From an uncultured Verrucomicrobiota bacterium (lineage in GTDB: Bacteria > Verrucomicrobiota > Verrucomicrobiia > Opitutales > Intestinicryptomonadaceae), in NCBI GenBank assembly GCA_949283955.1, contig CASDUP010000041.1:1-47954 (forward strand): a DNA stretch of 47,954 nt, read 5' to 3'. The number at the start of each line of letters is the position of its first letter. The first letter of the stretch is position 1. The notes beneath the pieces were generated by a model that saw nothing but the letters and a program-made list of their open reading frames with translations, did not search any database and was not told where the DNA came from. Position numbers and translations under genes: made by a program. Below are positions 26,001-34,446 of this stretch, piece after piece.

Positions 26001-26636
26001 TGGGCGAGAATGAAACCTTGCGAGATTTCCGCGAAGAATCTGATAGAAAACGGAATGCTCGAGAGATGCCGGGATATGGAGTACAACGGAAGAAAAATAC
26101 TTTCGTCGAGGCTGGGCTGGAGAATAACGGAGGAGTTTGTGATAATGTATTTCGGGAGGATATTCTCGAACCCGTCCAGCCTTTTTTCCCCGGACATGCT
26201 TCGCCCGGAACTTCAGGGAGTGGAAGTGTTCGCGGATTCCATGGATAATATTGTAGATGCCCACAGAAGGGCGGCGGAGGCGTATTTTGCGGACGGTTCC
26301 ATAGAAGGCGCGTGCCCACCCTTGAAAGCCTTGCTGCACATAATGAAATACGGGTCTTACGAGGGCAAGGGATTGGAGGATATACGTCCGATGTTCGATA
26401 GGGATAACATAATAAAATCCGAGTGGTATGCCGAACGCCTGATATCGAAACAACAGCGCGACTTGGCAGCTCTGCAAAAAATTCTGTCGCGCTTGCGGAG
26501 CGGGAAGGGCGGAGAGGATTCGCTTTGCTCGGCGGCCAAAATTTCGGCGAAAATAAACGATATGAGGGGTATTTCTTACCTGAAGAGCCTGAAGGGGACA
26601 ATCGGATTGGATCCTTTTCTGGCGGACGTTCCGTAA
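23085..26636 (+). CDS. Very large protein, candidate PPi-type phosphoenolpyruvate carboxykinase
   Basis: A 1183-residue cytoplasmic-looking protein: no signal peptide and no membrane segment. It has no obvious Walker motif. The last 300 residues look most conserved, with YRIDHDISLLVPEVWARM, SSRLGWRITEEFV, RPELQGVEVFADSMDNI and CPPLKALLHIMKYGSYEGKG. The size (about 130 kDa) and my recollection of this C-terminal pattern point to the PPi-type PEP carboxykinases of Entamoeba and Propionibacterium. Those enzymes interconvert oxaloacetate plus PPi with PEP plus phosphate and CO2. I cannot confirm the homology here, so the coding call is sure but the function is tentative. A membrane pyrophosphatase 3 kb downstream shows PPi matters in this cell. 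A single-gene unit, ended by a shared terminator. Confidence 0.6.
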   Translation: MKKPPLESRKFFAFEKKFLAARKNSPLDDKYLWLYETLIMDREKALGINPKNGENLVYGRTMSEYANMKLAAMKLPVFGSENKYPVLELARPLLETYEEFAEKLSGTLCPADERISEFLSSFLAGVSGDDIPKLPPRTFVLDMFGLARELSLPPDSDKFENAYVKSYRVKQGVLHNPANDRRTTAGVFHVVEGGLPVPDDKKSVPKIVFKNMLIRAFNAPEDLLEFPFTSTQDKKARAWVSLFMRPVVCPEIPNVASEKSMEIRLFAPGGFVSNLDFAESIFGNSGNPYLSKNDSASDPDSWTGHTGCIVLAPHINKLTKRELGLPREEDATPRQRRDGMFWSSPGELYNDGKPFKLTARDASGVIFTIISDNYFGYTKKEVKTFISFSANLYGQAEEEHSGGAVAFSSWDLGDDFDMASYSPNSKRSFAQTLELLGDSVEVNPDGWASDKKYPDIVYVREDSKFSLREQKIYWFKGGEEKSIRLSPNTTYVSPCGYKVEMKRPHASRGWRLVGTVEEGVYCHKPATVSGGGKSELSKDIANAIIHGPSIVADFKRDIAAVSEIIDKNYGDRYKDPLQNKGLNSRPILDSRRSMGSVVKLLSPSDDYTDSYNEWLRSIPFYIREFVLTVKRHYRPKWGDNWKKMFSVDAINGKDGNILKYKSMPVITSYLRVGFSEDGSWRTFSLRKDFAPSFKIQMEDDITSSIVVPRSSVEKLNPAYASEGMSLKFTENCEYRLFQRPDEAVVRGYDARAESDMSKRGVMFSNYEPLTREDVRAMADDTIRFEKFTEPMREVLSEFLNSDKPDYAVCSANPRIVGGKPGKNVRYLQNREDMTNPRAYYLAEIGTRLGRGIELSKKVPMPVNAVISGRRNNPPQEGIKPLCVHSPLHYLELPELFMEYIASMTGKSPSTVGAGLEGALTKAPFNAVCPITDLNNALVSFALCGFEGWLSAAGYLGPKYRIDHDISLLVPEVWARMKPCEISAKNLIENGMLERCRDMEYNGRKILSSRLGWRITEEFVIMYFGRIFSNPSSLFSPDMLRPELQGVEVFADSMDNIVDAHRRAAEAYFADGSIEGACPPLKALLHIMKYGSYEGKGLEDIRPMFDRDNIIKSEWYAERLISKQQRDLAALQKILSRLRSGKGGEDSLCSAAKISAKINDMRGISYLKSLKGTIGLDPFLADVP

Positions 26637-26710
26637 AGCTGTATGCGCTTCAAAATTCCGTATATGTTGTTTTCTGAGGACACTTAGAGAAGGCCTTTTT
26701 ATAGCAGAAA

Positions 26711-26742
26711 AAAATCCCCGGTTTTTATCGGGGATTTTTATT
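26711..26742. terminator. Bidirectional terminator between convergent genes
   Basis: AAAATCCCCG (26711-26720) pairs with CGGGGATTTT (26729-26738) around an 8-base AT-rich loop, with A and T tracts on either side. It can serve both the 1183-residue protein gene and the rhamnosidase gene. Confidence 0.88.
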
Positions 26743-26764
26743 TGCTCCTTGTAGTTTTTAGCTC

Positions 26765-29260
26765 CTATTTCACAACTTCTATTCCCTTCGGGACGGAAGT
26801 CTTTAGGTCGACGCTTCCGTCGGGTGATTTTTTCCACGAGACCACAATGTCGCCTTTTGGAGTCGGGAAGGTTGCCGACGCCGAATCTGTAAGATAGTTC
26901 GGGCGTATGGATATTTTGCTCCAGTTGGGACCCTCTTGCTTTACTCCGCACAAAATTTGCGGAATCAAAAACAGCGGGTGCGCGCTCCACGCGTGCGAAA
27001 GGCTCGAGCTGGCATTGCGCAAATAGAATGTCTCAAAAGTGTTTCCGTATTTTATCATAGGCTCCCATTTGTCCAGTATGTACTCGTAGACTTCCTTCGC
27101 GTTGCCCTCGTCTATCATGGTTTTTAGAACATACACAACCCAATAGGACGACGGCTCTGCGTCTATCTTTTTTCCCTTTATAAACGGCAAGATTATTTCG
27201 GATTTGGCCCTTTCAAAGTCGAGTCCGGCAATGTTGTTCATTTTGCCCAGAATTTGGGCGTGTATTACTTTTCTTGTATTCGGCTTGCCGTTGCCAAAAA
27301 TACCTTCGTTTATAAGCCCGGTTTCGGGGTCCAGCAGATTTTTCACTATCGCATTCCGAACTTTTTCCGCTCTTGCGGAGTATTCGGAGTCGTCCTCTTT
27401 TAGACCGCTTGCCTCGCACATCTCGGAGAGCTTGTCGAGGGCGTTTAGCAGCCATAAATTTAAAATCGCAGGCTCACCCTCCTTTTTATTGAGGTTGGTC
27501 CAATCCAAAAATAGCCAATAACGCGGATCGTAGCTAACCAAGCCGTTCTTTGGATTGGTTGCCCTATCGAAATACGACAGTATGGATTCTACCGTTTCCT
27601 TGTGTTTTTCATAGACGGAAATATCTCCAGTTTGATACCAATAGTCGTACAGCGTCAGCATCCAGATTAGCGAAAAATCGGGCAAAATGCATTCGTGGGC
27701 TATTGTGGGCGCGTGGCCAAACGTGAGCCCGTCAGGAGTGCGTTGGCGCGAAATTATATCTATGCCCCTGCGCAGCAAGCGCGGGTCGGGATCCAGAAAA
27801 AACGTATTCCATGCCTGAACCCGAGCATCTCCCCACCATTGGGCTTGCTCCCTCCCGGGTGTATCTACGTAGGCGTCCAGGGAACAAATCTTTTGGGTGT
27901 GTTTGCTTATTTTCCAAATATCGTTTGCAAGTTTGTCTGAACTTTCAAACATTCCCCTATCCTTAAACGGATACGAGTGGTTTCGAAGCTTTACGGAAAC
28001 TTTTATCGGACCGGAATTGTCCCTAACCCTCAGAATCATGTAGCGAAAACCGAGCGGATGGAAATATTGGTGTGTTTGAGATTCGGCGCTTCCGCATATC
28101 AGACGAGTGGCAAGAGATTTTTTAGAGTTTAAGAGGCTACATTCGGGAAATGAATGGTTTTTCTCGTCGAGATATTCGGAGTACATCGCGTCTATAGTCT
28201 CTCCTCCCTTGGCTCCTTTTACAGTTATTATTGGCTTGGCTATTTCAACTCTTCCAAAATCTAAAACGTAGGACCTGTACTTTCCTTTTCCCGAGGCGGG
28301 AACCGATAACTCCGAAATTTCAGGCGAACCATCTTCCGGAATATGTGCCGTTCCCTCCGCGGCAAAAACTAACGCAATATTGCGGGGGGTATCGTCGCCT
28401 TTTTGAAAAACCTTAGAATCTCCTTCAGAGGTTCCGACAAGCTTCGGAACAACTTCTATTATTCTCTCGTCAAGCATCGGAATTCCCCTTTTCTCGAATT
28501 TGTAATGGGGGGAACAGTTGTAGCGGTTTACTGTATGGGCCCGCTTTGCAGAAAGCGTGCCTTTATTTTGGGGCTTCTTGAACCATTCCGGATCTCCCAT
28601 GCCCAAGTTTATCGATTCCTGGTTGCCCGGCAACTGGAGGGAATATTGCTGGGTGTCGCGGTCAATCTCTTTCTGAAATCTACACTCCTCGCTGCCGTCG
28701 GAAAGCACTACTTTGTCGCCTATTTGGGCCGCAAATATGACTCCGGCAGTTTCCGGGGGCAGGTTTTGGAAGCTTCCCCTTCCAGGGTTGTAAATCCTTA
28801 TGGCAAAAGTATTTTCACCCCTTTTCAAAAAACGTCCCACATCTATCTCGTCGAAGGGCTTGGATTTGTCGTAGCCTCTTGCGGGACCGAAAGCCACGTA
28901 TTCCCCGTTTATCCATAACTGATAAAAAATATCCGCAGTTATGTAAAGGGGTGCTCTTTCTGGAACGGAATCGAGCTCGAAAGTCTTTCGAACTATCGCG
29001 TACCTGTTAAAGAGATCGTAATTGACATTCGAGGGCCAAAGCCATTTTGCATTTCTGAGAATTTCCGGAGCTTGGTCGTCATCGGTCTCATGGAATTTTC
29101 CCGCCGCTTTTGGGGACATTTCACTTGCCGTATTTTCGGCATGCGATTCGTTAAAAAATGCCGAATGCGCTACAAAAACTAAAGTGCAACATGTTGCTCT
29201 GCATGTTGTTGTTAAAGCTGAAAGGAAGCCTTTCAAGTATTGTCCATCATAATTGTTCAT
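26765..29260 (-). CDS. Secreted alpha-L-rhamnosidase-like glycoside hydrolase (GH78 type)
   Basis: An 831-residue protein with a hydrophobic N-terminal segment (about residues 12-34), probably a signal peptide. Residues 65-240 form an N-terminal beta-sandwich (WLWPSN, YITADIFYQLWINGEYV, GPARGYD), as in bacterial rhamnosidases. The (alpha/alpha)6 catalytic domain follows with VDTPGREQAQWWGDARVQAW; in GH78 enzymes the equivalent D-x-P-x-R-E/D segment and nearby acids form the active site. SSSLSHAWSAHPLFLIPQ and a C-terminal beta domain complete it. The likely role is removing rhamnose from plant or host glycans; related specificities are possible. It has its own promoter and a palindrome near it. 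Confidence 0.85.
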   Translation of the reverse strand: MNNYDGQYLKGFLSALTTTCRATCCTLVFVAHSAFFNESHAENTASEMSPKAAGKFHETDDDQAPEILRNAKWLWPSNVNYDLFNRYAIVRKTFELDSVPERAPLYITADIFYQLWINGEYVAFGPARGYDKSKPFDEIDVGRFLKRGENTFAIRIYNPGRGSFQNLPPETAGVIFAAQIGDKVVLSDGSEECRFQKEIDRDTQQYSLQLPGNQESINLGMGDPEWFKKPQNKGTLSAKRAHTVNRYNCSPHYKFEKRGIPMLDERIIEVVPKLVGTSEGDSKVFQKGDDTPRNIALVFAAEGTAHIPEDGSPEISELSVPASGKGKYRSYVLDFGRVEIAKPIITVKGAKGGETIDAMYSEYLDEKNHSFPECSLLNSKKSLATRLICGSAESQTHQYFHPLGFRYMILRVRDNSGPIKVSVKLRNHSYPFKDRGMFESSDKLANDIWKISKHTQKICSLDAYVDTPGREQAQWWGDARVQAWNTFFLDPDPRLLRRGIDIISRQRTPDGLTFGHAPTIAHECILPDFSLIWMLTLYDYWYQTGDISVYEKHKETVESILSYFDRATNPKNGLVSYDPRYWLFLDWTNLNKKEGEPAILNLWLLNALDKLSEMCEASGLKEDDSEYSARAEKVRNAIVKNLLDPETGLINEGIFGNGKPNTRKVIHAQILGKMNNIAGLDFERAKSEIILPFIKGKKIDAEPSSYWVVYVLKTMIDEGNAKEVYEYILDKWEPMIKYGNTFETFYLRNASSSLSHAWSAHPLFLIPQILCGVKQEGPNWSKISIRPNYLTDSASATFPTPKGDIVVSWKKSPDGSVDLKTSVPKGIEVVK

Positions 29261-29670
29261 GCAACTATCCTATAAAAACGATAAAAAATCGTCAAGTTTT
29301 TTTTGGAAATATCCGTGAATTCCAAATTCTTTGACGAAAACTTGATTTTTTTTTGCATTATAAATCGGGGGAAAACGTCGGACGAGATAATGCCCAGGAT
29401 TTTCTATTTGTATATTACTGTAATACATAAAGTTTTATATGGAAATTGGAAAAAATTAGCCTTGTTGCGGTTTATTCGAAAGTTGTTTCGATTTGATTTT
29501 TTTTGTCTGCAACTCTAGCCGATTTCGAGAACAATATTTGTATCTTTTCCCAATTATTTATCTTCTAAAAGATATTTGACTTTTGCTTCGGCCTTGTGAG
29601 AGTATATCGGAAGAGGATTTTATTTTGGCGGTTTTATGGCCGACATTTTTACATCAAGCAAAGGAAAAAT
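29261..29670. other. Divergent intergenic region upstream of rhamnosidase and hppA
   Basis: AT-rich, about 410 bases. It holds the minus-strand promoter at 29267-29295 and, at 29661-29665, the AAGGA ribosome site of hppA. The small open frame at 29303-29518 looks like chance in low-complexity DNA. I see no clear hppA promoter. Confidence 0.55.
29267..29295 (-). promoter_or_regulatory. Promoter of the rhamnosidase gene
   Basis: On the minus strand TTGACG (29295-29290) and TAGGAT (29272-29267) are 17 bases apart, immediately upstream of the ATG at 29260. ACGAT-AAAAA-ATCGT (29278-29292) is an inverted repeat between and over the two boxes. Confidence 0.55.
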
Positions 29671-31938
29671 ATGGCTGTTGCAAGCATTGTGACGGAGGCG
29701 TCGTCAGCCTCACAAAGTATAAATCCGGCGTTTTGGTTTGTTCCGTTCGCCTCGTTGCTCGCCCTATGGTTCGCGTGGAGATTTTATAGGGGAATGAAGA
29801 GGGAAAATCCCGGAACCGAAATAATGCAGAAAATCGCCGAGCATGTCAGAAAAGGAGCATTGGCCTACCTTTGCCAGCAATATAAAATTGTGGCGATCGT
29901 TTTCATACTTCTGACCTTATTCTTCGCGTTTTTGGCTTATGGACTCAACGTGCAGAACGGCTGGGTTCCCTTCGCGTTTCTGACGGGCGGATTCTTTTCG
30001 GGCTTGGCGGGGTTCTTCGGAATGAAAACCGCCACTTATGCTAGCTCCCGCGCGGCGTGGGCTGCGAACGAATCGCTCGACAAGGGCCTGAGAGTGGCGT
30101 TTAGGTCGGGAGCGGTCATGGGCCTAGTGGTTGTTGGACTTGCACTCTTGGACATTTCCGTGTGGTTTGCGGTTCTCAACTGGCTGATTCCCGGAGACGC
30201 CGGTGCGCAGCATAAGATGGTTATGATAACCACCACGATGTTGACCTTCGGAATGGGAGCAAGCCTTCAGGCTTTGTTCGCACGCGTGGGCGGAGGAATA
30301 TTTACAAAGGCTGCGGACGTGGGAGCAGACCTAGTAGGAAAAGTCGAGGCGGGAATTCCCGAGGACGATCCCCGCAATCCCGCCACTATAGCGGACAATG
30401 TCGGCGACAATGTCGGCGACGTTGCCGGAATGGGAGCGGACCTTTACGAGTCGTACTGCGGATCCATACTTGCCACGGCGGCTCTCGGTGCGGCGGCGTA
30501 CATGTCGAGCACTCCGTCTCTCCAGATGAAGGCCGTCATAGCTCCCATGTTCATAGGAGCCATTGGAGTTGCGCTTTCCATAGTGGGAATATTCTTTGTC
30601 AGGGTAAAGAAGGGAGCCACAAGCAAGGAGCTTTTGAATGCCCTTTCAAGAGGAGTCAATCTCAGCTCTGTTCTAATAACCATAGCGTCGTTTGCGGTTC
30701 TGTACTTTCTCGGACTTCCGCATTGGCTCGGAAATTTTGGCTCCATAATTGTGGGTCTTGGAACCGGAATATTTATAGGCAAAATAACCGAGTATTACAC
30801 TTCCGACGCCTACAAACCCACCCAGGGAATAGCCGCGCAAGCCCAGACGGGACCCGCGACAGTTATCATCGGAGGAATGGGGGTAGGAATGGTTTCGACA
30901 TTCTGGCCCGTTATGGCGATAGTTGTGGGAACTTTTCTCTCGTATTATTTCTCCTGCGCGGGAGATCTCTCCAACATGTCTGAAGGTCTTTACGGAATAG
31001 GAATAGCGGCGGTCGGAATGCTTTCTACTCTCGGAATTACTCTCGCTACCGACGCGTACGGCCCCATAGCAGACAATGCCGGCGGAAATGCGGAAATGTC
31101 CGGACTCGGCAAAGAGGTTCGCAGGCGCACCGACATGTTGGACTCCCTTGGAAATACTACGGCGGCAACCGGAAAGGGCTTTGCAATAGGTTCTGCGGCT
31201 CTTACGGCTTTGGCTCTCTTGGCTTCGTACGTGGAGGAGCTTCGCATAGGTTTGATGAGGGTCCAGGGCTCGTCTTCTGCCACCGACTACGCCAAGGCTA
31301 CGATTGAAAAATTCGGATCCGTGGGCGGAGTGGAAAAGGCTAGCCTATTGGATTTCATGAATGTTTACCAGGTCAACCTGATGAATCCGAAGGTTCTTCT
31401 AGGAATGTTTGTCGGGGCGATGTTGGCGTTCCTGTTCTGCGGCCTTACCATGAATGCGGTGGGCAGGGCTGCAAATAAAATGGTGAACGAAGTTCGCCGC
31501 CAGTTCCGCGAGAACAAAGGAATAATGAGCGGAACGAGCGATCCGGACTACGCCAGATGCGTCGAGATTTCCACGAAGGCGGCACAAAAGGAGATGCTTT
31601 TCCCGGCTTTGTTGGCTGTCATTGCTCCCGTATTTATAGGAATATTCTTCGGCGTGACCGGAGTTTTGGGACTGCTAGGAGGATCGCTTGCCGCGGGATT
31701 CGTGTTGGCGGTTTTCATGGCAAATAGCGGAGGTGCGTGGGACAACGCCAAGAAGTTCATAGAGCAGGGCAACTTTGGAGGTAAGGGCTCTACGGCCCAC
31801 AAAGCAGCCGTAATAGGCGACACCGTCGGCGATCCCTTCAAGGATACTTCGGGACCATCGTTGAACATTCTCATCAAATTGATGAGCATGGTGGCAATTG
31901 TTATGGCGGGCTTTACGGTTTCCTACTGCCTATTCTAA
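29671..31938 (+). CDS. hppA: Membrane-bound ion-pumping pyrophosphatase
   Basis: Hydrolyses PPi to pump H+ or Na+ across the membrane. From ATG 29671 (AAGGA upstream) it has 755 residues and about 16 membrane segments. Catalytic motifs: [50 protein letters not shown] and [18 protein letters not shown]. The sequence [16 protein letters not shown] (near 31148-31190) has Ala and Gly at the two positions that separate potassium-dependent enzymes (A, G) from potassium-independent ones (K, T), so this one should need K+. Whether it moves Na+ or H+ I cannot tell. The upstream in-frame start at 29596 would add a basic, unlikely extension. Confidence 0.95.
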   Translation: MAVASIVTEASSASQSINPAFWFVPFASLLALWFAWRFYRGMKRENPGTEIMQKIAEHVRKGALAYLCQQYKIVAIVFILLTLFFAFLAYGLNVQNGWVPFAFLTGGFFSGLAGFFGMKTATYASSRAAWAANESLDKGLRVAFRSGAVMGLVVVGLALLDISVWFAVLNWLIPGDAGAQHKMVMITTTMLTFGMGASLQALFARVGGGIFTKAADVGADLVGKVEAGIPEDDPRNPATIADNVGDNVGDVAGMGADLYESYCGSILATAALGAAAYMSSTPSLQMKAVIAPMFIGAIGVALSIVGIFFVRVKKGATSKELLNALSRGVNLSSVLITIASFAVLYFLGLPHWLGNFGSIIVGLGTGIFIGKITEYYTSDAYKPTQGIAAQAQTGPATVIIGGMGVGMVSTFWPVMAIVVGTFLSYYFSCAGDLSNMSEGLYGIGIAAVGMLSTLGITLATDAYGPIADNAGGNAEMSGLGKEVRRRTDMLDSLGNTTAATGKGFAIGSAALTALALLASYVEELRIGLMRVQGSSSATDYAKATIEKFGSVGGVEKASLLDFMNVYQVNLMNPKVLLGMFVGAMLAFLFCGLTMNAVGRAANKMVNEVRRQFRENKGIMSGTSDPDYARCVEISTKAAQKEMLFPALLAVIAPVFIGIFFGVTGVLGLLGGSLAAGFVLAVFMANSGGAWDNAKKFIEQGNFGGKGSTAHKAAVIGDTVGDPFKDTSGPSLNILIKLMSMVAIVMAGFTVSYCLF

Positions 31939-31954
31939 AATACAAAAATTTCCC

Positions 31955-31993
31955 GGGCGGCCTTATCCGAAATTTCGAAGGGCCGCCTTTTTT
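31955..31993 (+). terminator. Terminator after hppA
   Basis: GGCGGCC (31956-31962) pairs with GGCCGCC (31981-31987), then six T residues. The loop is 18 bases and partly self-complementary. Confidence 0.8.
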
Positions 31994-32018
31994 ATTCCCT
32001 TGTCAAACTGAAACGAAC

Positions 32019-32057
32019 TAAAAAAAACCGCTCTCCCTCAAGGAAGAGCAGTTTTTG
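32019..32057. terminator. Terminator of leuC
   Basis: Read on the minus strand, ACTGCTCTTCC pairs with GGGAGAGCGGT (one G-T pair and one small mismatch) around a short loop, followed by eight T residues. A and T tracts on both sides could let it work in either direction. Confidence 0.75.
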
Positions 32058-32082
32058 TTTGTCCTATAAATCTTACGGAGAG

Positions 32083-33477
32083 CTATCTGCAATCGGTTAT
32101 AGCTCCGGAAACAGCCGCAGCAGCCACCATTACAGGACTCATTAAAACAGTTCTTCCAGTGGGGCTTCCCTGCCTGCCCTTGAAGTTCCTGTTGGAACTT
32201 GAAGCGCAAAGTTCGTCTCCGCGGAGCTTGTCTGCGTTCATCGCCAGGCACATAGAACAGCCCGCGCTTCTCCATTCGAATCCGGCCTCTTCAAATATCT
32301 TGTCGAGACCTTTCGCCCTTGCGAGCTTGTCTATTATTTGGGAGCCGGGAACTGCCAGGGCCCGGACTCCGCCCGCAACCTTTTTGCCCTTTAGATATTC
32401 CGCGGCAGCTTCAAAATCAGAAAGCCTTCCGTTCGTGCATGAACCTATAAACGCGACGTTTATCGGAGTGCCCTCTATCTTGGAGCCTGCCTTGAGTTTC
32501 ATGTAGGCCAGGGCGTCTTTTGCGTCCTTGCGGGCTGTCTCGTCCGAGAGCGCGTCGGGATCGGGAATTATCTCGTCGACAAACAGAGCCTGGGAGGGAT
32601 TTACTCCCCACGTCACAGTCGGGCGAATTTCCGCTCCGTCGAATTCCACTACATCGTCGTACTCGCAACCTTCGTCCGAGGCGACTCCCTTCCAGTATTC
32701 CACGGCCCTGTCCCAAGCTTCCCCCTTGGGGGCGTAGGGCCTTCCCTTGAGGTATTCAAAGGTCTTTTCGTCGGGATTTATATAGCCTATTCTCGCTCCG
32801 CCCTCTATCGCCATGTTGCAGACAGTCATTCTGCCTTCCATGGACATGTCTTCGAATACCTTTCCTCCGAATTCGTAGGCGTAGCCTATTCCGCCGTTTA
32901 CCCCGAGCTTTCTGATTATGTGCAGAGCTACGTCTTTGGGATAAACTCCCCTGCCGAGTTTTCCTACAACGTTGATTCTGCGAACCTTCAATTTTTTAAA
33001 CGAAAGCGTCTGGGTGGCGAGAACATTCCTGACCTGGCTCGTTCCTATGCCGAAGGCAACCGCCCCGAATGCCCCGTGCGTGGCGGTGTGAGAGTCTCCG
33101 CAGGCGACGGTCATTCCGGGCTGTATTATTCCCTCTTCGGGCATGACTATGTGTATTACCCCCTGCTTGCCGGTGGGAACGTCGAAGAAGGTAATGCCGT
33201 TTTCCTTGCAGTTTTTGCGCAGCTCGGTGAGCATTTCGTAGGCGGTCGGGCTGGCGTAGGGCTCAGATATGTCGTCGGTGGGAATAATGTGGTCGACTGT
33301 CGCGAAGGTCCGCTCGGGATATTTAACCTTTAGCCCGAGCGAGCGAAGCATTCCAAATGCTTGGGGACTCGTAACCTCGTGGAGGAGGTGGGTGTCGACC
33401 AAAAGCTGCGTTGAGCCGTCGGGCAACTCTCGAACGGAGTGCCTTTCCCATACTTTTTCAAAAAGAGTCTTTTTCAT
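32083..33477 (-). CDS. leuC: 3-isopropylmalate dehydratase, large subunit
   Basis: With LeuD it isomerises 2- to 3-isopropylmalate through a 4Fe-4S cluster in leucine synthesis. The 464 residues match the family. Motifs: KVWERHSV at the start, [42 protein letters not shown], and the cluster ligands GSCTNGR and GCSMCLAMN. The end ([18 protein letters not shown]) is typical. leuD is not downstream; a terminator follows the stop instead. No other leucine gene is in the window, so the small subunit must be encoded elsewhere. Aconitase-family relatives with other substrates exist, but the motif set fits LeuC best. Confidence 0.93.
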   Translation of the reverse strand: MKKTLFEKVWERHSVRELPDGSTQLLVDTHLLHEVTSPQAFGMLRSLGLKVKYPERTFATVDHIIPTDDISEPYASPTAYEMLTELRKNCKENGITFFDVPTGKQGVIHIVMPEEGIIQPGMTVACGDSHTATHGAFGAVAFGIGTSQVRNVLATQTLSFKKLKVRRINVVGKLGRGVYPKDVALHIIRKLGVNGGIGYAYEFGGKVFEDMSMEGRMTVCNMAIEGGARIGYINPDEKTFEYLKGRPYAPKGEAWDRAVEYWKGVASDEGCEYDDVVEFDGAEIRPTVTWGVNPSQALFVDEIIPDPDALSDETARKDAKDALAYMKLKAGSKIEGTPINVAFIGSCTNGRLSDFEAAAEYLKGKKVAGGVRALAVPGSQIIDKLARAKGLDKIFEEAGFEWRSAGCSMCLAMNADKLRGDELCASSSNRNFKGRQGSPTGRTVLMSPVMVAAAAVSGAITDCR

Positions 33478-33520
33478 TTTTTTTCCCGTTTTTGGGCGGA
33501 ATAGCCCGTATGTTTCTCTT

Positions 33521-33550
33521 AAAAAAACGGCGCGAGTTCCACCCGCGCCG
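33521..33550 (-). terminator. Terminator of yebC
   Basis: On the minus strand CGGCGCG (33550-33544) and CGCGCCG (33534-33528) form a 7-bp stem with a 9-base loop, then seven T residues. It separates yebC from leuC. Confidence 0.85.
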
Positions 33551-33578
33551 ATACAGCCATTATTTCTTACGGTGGAAA

Positions 33579-34331
33579 TTATTTAAAAATTTCGTCGGAG
33601 AACGAATCGTCAAAGTCCTCGTTGGAATAGACGTGCTGAACGTCGTCCAAGTCCTCGAGGGCGTCCGTAAGTCGCATAATCTTCTTGGCAACGTCCGGAT
33701 CCGTAATCGGAACCAGAGTGTTGGGTATCCAAGCGGGATCGGATTCGTCGGGAACTATGCCAGCCTTTTCGAGCGCCTCGCCCACGGCTATAAAGTTCGA
33801 CACCGGGCAAAGTATTTCAAAGCTGTCCCCGTTGTTCTTTATGTCCTCCGCCCCGGCGTCGAGAACGCACTCCATCAGAGCTTCCTCGCTCGTCTTCTCC
33901 GCGGAAATTATGTATTGACCCTGCCTGGTAAATGAGAATTTCAAAGCACCGGGAGTGGCTAGATTTCCTCCGTTCTTAGTAAACGTCGACCTGACGTCGG
34001 AAGCGGAGCGATTCTTGTTGTCGGTCGTCACTTCCACTATGAAAGCGACTCCCCCGGGCCCGTAGGCTTCGTACATGAGCTGCTCGTAAACGACTCCGGG
34101 AAGCTCTCCGGTTCCCTTTTTTATGGCCCTCTCTACATTGTCGGCAGGCATGTTCGCCGCCTTGGCCTTTTGAATTAGCATTCTCAGGCGCGCGTTCGTG
34201 GTGGGATCTCCGCCTCCGTCTTTTGCCGCGAGAGTAAGATCCTTGCTTATCGCGCTAAACGCCTTTCCTTTTTTCGCGTCAACTGCCGCTTTGTGTCTTT
34301 TTGTGGTGGCCCACTTGCTATGACCGGACAT
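33579..34331 (-). CDS. yebC: YebC/PmpR-family protein
   Basis: A 250-residue protein of a near-universal family. Members were first described as DNA-binding regulators; later work links relatives to translation of proline stretches. [16 protein letters not shown] at the start and [26 protein letters not shown] are diagnostic. [19 protein letters not shown] and [14 protein letters not shown] follow. The acidic C-terminus ([15 protein letters not shown]) is normal. It has its own terminator. No ruvC or ruvA gene, a common neighbour elsewhere, is adjacent. Confidence 0.95.
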   Translation of the reverse strand: MSGHSKWATTKRHKAAVDAKKGKAFSAISKDLTLAAKDGGGDPTTNARLRMLIQKAKAANMPADNVERAIKKGTGELPGVVYEQLMYEAYGPGGVAFIVEVTTDNKNRSASDVRSTFTKNGGNLATPGALKFSFTRQGQYIISAEKTSEEALMECVLDAGAEDIKNNGDSFEILCPVSNFIAVGEALEKAGIVPDESDPAWIPNTLVPITDPDVAKKIMRLTDALEDLDDVQHVYSNEDFDDSFSDEIFK

Positions 34332-34446
34332 ACTTCGTTTTCTTTCTGTCTTGTTTTATAGTTCCGAAATGCGGAGCTTCAAAAAATTTCTCCCGGATTT
34401 CAATTTTTTTTTTAGCGCCAAGCCAATTATTTTTTCAAAAAAACAA

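Noticed and set aside
25881..26990. 369-residue minus-strand open frame over the end of the 1183-residue gene
   Set aside because: Crosses the bidirectional terminator and the rhamnosidase stop; no recognisable features.
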